64,000 nucleotides of DNA, taken from assembly GCA_030272585.1 (NCBI GenBank), contig BSYQ01000005.1, positions 5,239,501-5,303,500 on the forward strand, written 5' to 3'. The first letter of the stretch is position 1. Each line of letters starts with the position of its first letter. The translations under genes and the position numbers were made by a program. The DNA comes from Bryopsis sp. KO-2023. Lineage: Eukaryota; Chlorophyta; Ulvophyceae; Bryopsidales; Bryopsidaceae. Below are positions 60,921-64,000 of the stretch, piece after piece. The notes under the pieces were generated by a model. That model was not told the DNA's origin, made no database searches, and saw only the letters and a list, made by a program, of their open reading frames with translations.

Positions 60921-61865
60921 TGAATACTTCCAGCCGCCACTTAACCCGTTCTTCACACACGTTGGGAGACGACCAGAAGTTCTGTAAGAAAGGTCTGAGA
61001 CACGAGAGTATACAACTGAATCTTATTTCAACAAGCTTGTTCTTTACAACGATCCCCAGCCTTTTATACTCTCAGCCCAGAGCTTCTAGAGAACTCCCAG
61101 CCCATCTCCTAACCTTACAAATACTAGCTATCATCTAGCTCTCCTCAAAACGTCTCTATCATTTCTCAGCTCAGCCCTTCTAGCCAGAGCTCCGACTAAC
61201 CCTTTATAACCCTTGATAACCTCTAGACTAAGGACCCAGACTGAAGCTCCTTCCAGTCTGACTCCCGACTCTCTACCCAAACTCTCAGCCATCTGAGATC
61301 TGACACTGAATATACTGAACCTGGTTCGAACTCTTTTCACTACGTTTCAGCCTCTCGTTGAGCATCACGTAACTACCCCATTCCAGTCAGTCCGCGACTA
61401 CCTGGAACTCTCAGACTGTAACCTCTGTTTTCCGCCTAGATCTTCGCCTACTAAGTCAGCCGTTTCACTCCTCCCCCCTTAGAGAGAGATCGCTGACCCA
61501 GCGATGTTCTGTACACTAAGTTCGTATTGCACGACTCACCAGAACTGCCAAGTTAACTAACTCGCTTATTCTGAGAATACCTCTGATATAGCTGTAAGCA
61601 ATATTCTCCGACGTTTTCCGTAACAACTTCCCGATTGCGACTTGAGCTGAATGTTGGTTTCTGCTTATGGTTACTTCTGCCGCTGTGACATCCCATCCCA
61701 GCCCGTTCACACATAAACCCAACCCTGTTCAATAGACTTCACAGCCCACACTGGAAATCACACAGTCTCAGCTCTAGTCAAACTGTAATTCTCACAAGTG
61801 TTTTTACACACTCAGTATGTTAATTGTTTTCCAGAAATTCCCTCTACCCTCACTTGATCCATTCA
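60921..61865 (-). repeat. LTR-like segment between the two retroelements
   Basis: Read on the minus strand it starts TGAATGG right after the purine-rich tract and could end at TATTCA, which gives short inverted ends (TGAAT/ATTCA). A TATAAAAG box lies at 61068-61061, with AATAAG soon after, fitting U3-R-U5 order. No second copy is in the window, so the left end is uncertain by some tens of bases. It is best read as the 3' LTR of the chromodomain element. Confidence 0.6.
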
Positions 61866-61868
61866 CTG

Positions 61869-61887
61869 TTCTTTTCCTTTTTCTTCC
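61869..61887 (-). other. Polypurine tract
   Basis: On the minus strand, GGAAGAAAAAGGAAAAGAA stands immediately before the LTR-like TGAATGG. This is the position and composition of the plus-strand primer site of LTR elements. Confidence 0.6.
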
Positions 61888-61975
61888 AAAAACAAAATAA
61901 AATTCAAACACCCAATTACCAACAGAAAATCATATTTCACTCTTGATCCTATTTTTTTTTTCATATATATTCAAC

Positions 61976-62995
61976 TCAGGCTTTTCTGAGTTTCACATTT
62001 CTGGATCCTCCTGAACTTCCAGGAGGTTTCCTTTTCTTTCCTTCTGGTCCACTGTCTCCGCCTGGCTCATTGACGACCCAATCCCCATCGTAGTCCGTTG
62101 GTTCTGCATCGTCTTCGGCTGCCTCGAATTTTCTCAGGGGGCCCACGGTCCGCTTGGCCTTTAAATACACTCCCCGAGTATAATCCGCCCCCAACTTGAA
62201 ACCCAAGGCGCAGAGTTTGCAGGTTTCCGAGTGTAGCACCATTGGTGGCCCTGTTTCAGCTGGTACCCACATTCTCCGCCAGTCTCGTTTTTCCTCATCT
62301 ACTTCCAGACTGATACTCAGCCACACCCGATCCCGACACCCGATATTCGAGCACACCCAGTGCCGTTGGCAGTCTTCTCCGGTCGGCTGACAGTTGCTGC
62401 TCGGGGTGCGACAAAACACGCAAGTGTGTTTTTCCCCCTCTTCGTGCTTCACTTCTCCGCTTGGTTTTCCCGACATGGACTCCACCATACTCTTCAACAA
62501 GTCTACCTGGCCCTTGAGCTGTTGGTTCCGCATTTGCTCTTCCCGCAGCTTGTCTTCGACCCCGTCGAGCTTGTGGCGCATTTCCTCATCTGCCCCCTCC
62601 ATCAGCAGCTTTTCCACCTCTCTTTTCGCCGCGTCCGCTGAAGTTTCCGCCATCGCCAATTTTACGCTGAGGTCCTCATTTTCCGCCAAATATTTCGCCC
62701 GGTCGTCGAGCAACCGAGTGCGTTCAGCCTCCCAGCTATCTCTTTCCGCCTGAAATCCCCCTTCTTCTTCCAGCTCGCCGATCTTTTGCTTGAGTTGTTC
62801 TTTTTCCTCCTCCAGCTTTGCCATTTTTTCCAGGGCCTCCTGCTCATCTCTTTCTTGGATTCTTTCCAGTCTGGTTCCTTCCTTCAGGTACTCCTCCAGC
62901 ATTTTGTTGATCCTTTCCGACACTCCCTCGATCGCTCCAGCATTCTTTTTAATCTCCTCCAACAGTGCTTTGACTCCTCCACCAAACTCAACCAT
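61976..62995 (-). CDS. Extra coiled-coil/Cys-rich ORF 3' of the chromodomain integrase
   Basis: 339 aa from the ATG at 62995; the frame is open further upstream. Residues about 20-175 form long heptad-type coiled coil (LEEEKEQLKQKIGELEEE, REEQMRNQQLKGQVDLLKSM). Next is a Cys/His-rich region (CVFCRTPSSNCQ, DCQRHWVCSNIGCRD, CKLCALGF) that could bind zinc. The tail is acidic, then Lys/Pro/Gly/Ser-rich (EGKKRKPPGSSGG). It starts 95 bases after the integrase stop on the same strand and ends about 90 bases before the purine tract, the place where some Ty3/gypsy elements carry an additional gene. No signal peptide or membrane span, so not envelope-like. I do not recognise the family. Confidence 0.7.
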   Translation of the reverse strand: MVEFGGGVKALLEEIKKNAGAIEGVSERINKMLEEYLKEGTRLERIQERDEQEALEKMAKLEEEKEQLKQKIGELEEEGGFQAERDSWEAERTRLLDDRAKYLAENEDLSVKLAMAETSADAAKREVEKLLMEGADEEMRHKLDGVEDKLREEQMRNQQLKGQVDLLKSMVESMSGKPSGEVKHEEGEKHTCVFCRTPSSNCQPTGEDCQRHWVCSNIGCRDRVWLSISLEVDEEKRDWRRMWVPAETGPPMVLHSETCKLCALGFKLGADYTRGVYLKAKRTVGPLRKFEAAEDDAEPTDYDGDWVVNEPGGDSGPEGKKRKPPGSSGGSRNVKLRKA

Positions 62996-63089
62996 GTTGT
63001 CTGCTTTCTTTTTCTTTTTCGAACTCCAAACTGTCTCTCGCACACACTCGCACTCGCACACACTCAACCCGAACTCAGGAAAACAGGAG

Positions 63090-64000
63090 CTAGTCCATGG
63101 AAGATTTTTGACGTAAATACTCCTGCAGCACTTGCTGCGCATTACCCAAGTGATGTGACGGGAGCCACTGGTCCTCTTCCGATCCGTATCCTTCCCAGGA
63201 AACCAAGTACTCTGTCACATTCTTCTTTTTCCGCCGTTTGGTTCGATGTGTCTTGATCTTTTCGACGATATATTCCTCGACTCCTTCCAACACCACTGGA
63301 TCTGGAGGTGGAGAAATAGCCCTGGCTGGAAACTCTTCTGATCCATCTTCAAATGCTTTTAGCTTGGAAACATGAAAAACATCATGTATTTTCCAGTGAT
63401 TAGGAAGTTCCAACCTGTAAGTTACTGATGTCACAATATCAATAATTCTAAAAGGTCCACAAAACTTAGATACCAACTTCCGGCCCATCATTGGCGGTAA
63501 AGGTAAATCAGCTGTCGATAAAAAGACATACTGATTTAATGCAAAACTTGCATCCCTCCGCCCTCGGTTTGCGACAGCCCTCTGTCGCTGTTGGCTTTTC
63601 AAAATCGCTTTCCGAGCCAGCTGTAAACTTTTAGCCCAAACTGTCCACCATTCATCTGAAACTGGACCTGAGTCTAACAAATCCTGAGGGGATCTGGGAT
63701 GTTGCCCATAAACCAAATAAAAAGGTGTAAAACCTGTTGATGAGTGAACGGATGAGTTATAAGCAAACTCAGCCGCCACTAATTTAGTGTCCCAATCACC
63801 CCCTATGGTCGAAATATAAATTCGCAACATGTCTCCGACTACTCGATTTGCCCTTTCAGTCATTCCATCAGTTTCAGGGTGATATCCAGAGGACATAGCT
63901 AAACGAGTCCCCGCTAATTCCCACAGTTTTCGCCAAAACTGGCCTGTAAAACGAGTATCTCGATCGGAAATAATAGCCTCGGGCAACCCATGATGTCTGA
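63090..64000 (-). CDS. Integrase C-terminal part with chromodomain (partial)
   Basis: Open to the right edge. Integrase core: PEAIISDRDTRFTGQFW, then SSGYHPETDGMTERANRVV with the last catalytic Glu, FAYNSSVHSSTGFTPF and LVYGQHPRSP. The C-terminal module has GPFRIIDIVTSVTYRLELP and HDVFHVSKLK, the usual GPF/Y stretch. A chromodomain follows: VEEYIVEKIKTHR, then TEYLVSWEGYGSEEDQWLP, with the aromatic residues that in relatives read methylated histone tails and steer insertion. It ends KSSMD-stop. Chromovirus clade call is firm for this part. Confidence 0.93.
   Translation of the reverse strand, partial: RHHGLPEAIISDRDTRFTGQFWRKLWELAGTRLAMSSGYHPETDGMTERANRVVGDMLRIYISTIGGDWDTKLVAAEFAYNSSVHSSTGFTPFYLVYGQHPRSPQDLLDSGPVSDEWWTVWAKSLQLARKAILKSQQRQRAVANRGRRDASFALNQYVFLSTADLPLPPMMGRKLVSKFCGPFRIIDIVTSVTYRLELPNHWKIHDVFHVSKLKAFEDGSEEFPARAISPPPDPVVLEGVEEYIVEKIKTHRTKRRKKKNVTEYLVSWEGYGSEEDQWLPSHHLGNAQQVLQEYLRQKSSMD

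Larger units (their letters stand above)
57216..60940 (-). mobile_element. Ty3/gypsy-type LTR retrotransposon fossil, interrupted
   Basis: Minus-strand element made of a 5' segment with an open reading stretch (60940 to about 60470) and a pol gene (59975-57216). A 465-bp DNA transposon is inserted between them, which interrupts the element; apart from that one break the pol frame looks open. The order reverse transcriptase, RNase H, integrase is that of Ty3/gypsy elements. A pair of LTRs belonging to it was not found, so exact ends are unknown. The open pol argues for a fairly young copy, and the insertion is younger still. Confidence 0.85.
60921..64000 (-). mobile_element. Chromodomain-bearing Ty3/gypsy element (chromovirus-like), 3' part
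   Basis: Runs off the right edge, so only the 3' part is seen: integrase end with chromodomain (64000-63090), an extra ORF (62995-61976), a purine-rich tract and an LTR-like segment (to about 60921). Visible reading frames look open, with no obvious break, so this copy appears young. The 5' LTR, gag, protease and reverse transcriptase would lie outside the window. The integrase differs from the one at 57216-59975, so these are two families. Confidence 0.8.

Noticed and set aside
57018-61865. Second LTR copy for the element at 57216-60940
   Set aside because: The ends of 60921-61865 were compared by eye with 55950-57200 and no match was found.
1-64000. CRISPR arrays, bacterial operons, Shine-Dalgarno sites
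   Set aside because: The window is nuclear eukaryotic DNA with spliced genes; no spaced direct repeats of CRISPR type were seen.

Overview
The window is nuclear DNA of an intron-rich eukaryote. Genes are split by GT-AG introns, mostly 100-900 nt, with T-rich 3' ends. Spacers are AT-rich and full of homopolymer runs. A plant-type Alba protein, a plant-like TMCO4/DUF726 protein, two candidate plastid-targeted proteins, a signal-peptide beta-mannanase and a Pmp-repeat/TRP-like membrane protein together suggest a photosynthetic protist or alga, perhaps green-lineage. The sequence alone does not fix the phylum.

Layout, left to right. 183-742 (+): 3' end of a methionine sulfoxide reductase B. 1223-3090 (+): small membrane protein with a transit-like first exon. 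6928-7497 (-): Alba-domain protein. 8849-14603 (-): 11-exon, 578-aa AsmA/TamB-like protein with a transit-like N-terminus and one membrane anchor. 15462-18691 (+): divergently placed, unrecognised 327-aa protein. 20537-25488 (+): complete 10-exon SEC23 (770 aa). 27655-32349 (+): TMCO4/DUF726-type alpha/beta-hydrolase membrane protein. 34827-45564 (-): about 21-exon secreted/membrane protein with Pmp beta-helix repeats, a Cys-rich stalk and a multi-pass TRP-like end. 49805-55731 (-): 1771-aa beta-mannanase with two GH5 catalytic domains. For the multi-exon genes I checked intron phases; the chains close in frame, except one small junction in the Pmp gene and one short stretch in the TMCO4-like gene.

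From about 56 kb to the right edge the DNA is dominated by transposons, all on the minus strand. A Ty3/gypsy-type pol (57216-59975) has a repeat-bearing 5' segment (to about 60940). A 465-bp hAT-like MITE (60005-60469) with 14-bp inverted repeats, a perfect 8-bp target duplication, tRNA-like boxes and tacgg-rich repeats sits inside it. An LTR-like segment (about 60921-61865) follows, then an extra coiled-coil/Cys-rich ORF (61976-62995), then an integrase with a C-terminal chromodomain running off the window.

The most unusual non-coding feature is 47257-47585: nested, imperfect GC-rich hairpins in an AT-rich spacer, next to a purine-rich tract and a 38-bp strictly alternating purine-pyrimidine palindrome. 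Genes appear individually transcribed; the only close head-to-head pair is the AsmA-like gene and the 327-aa gene, sharing an 858-bp interval.
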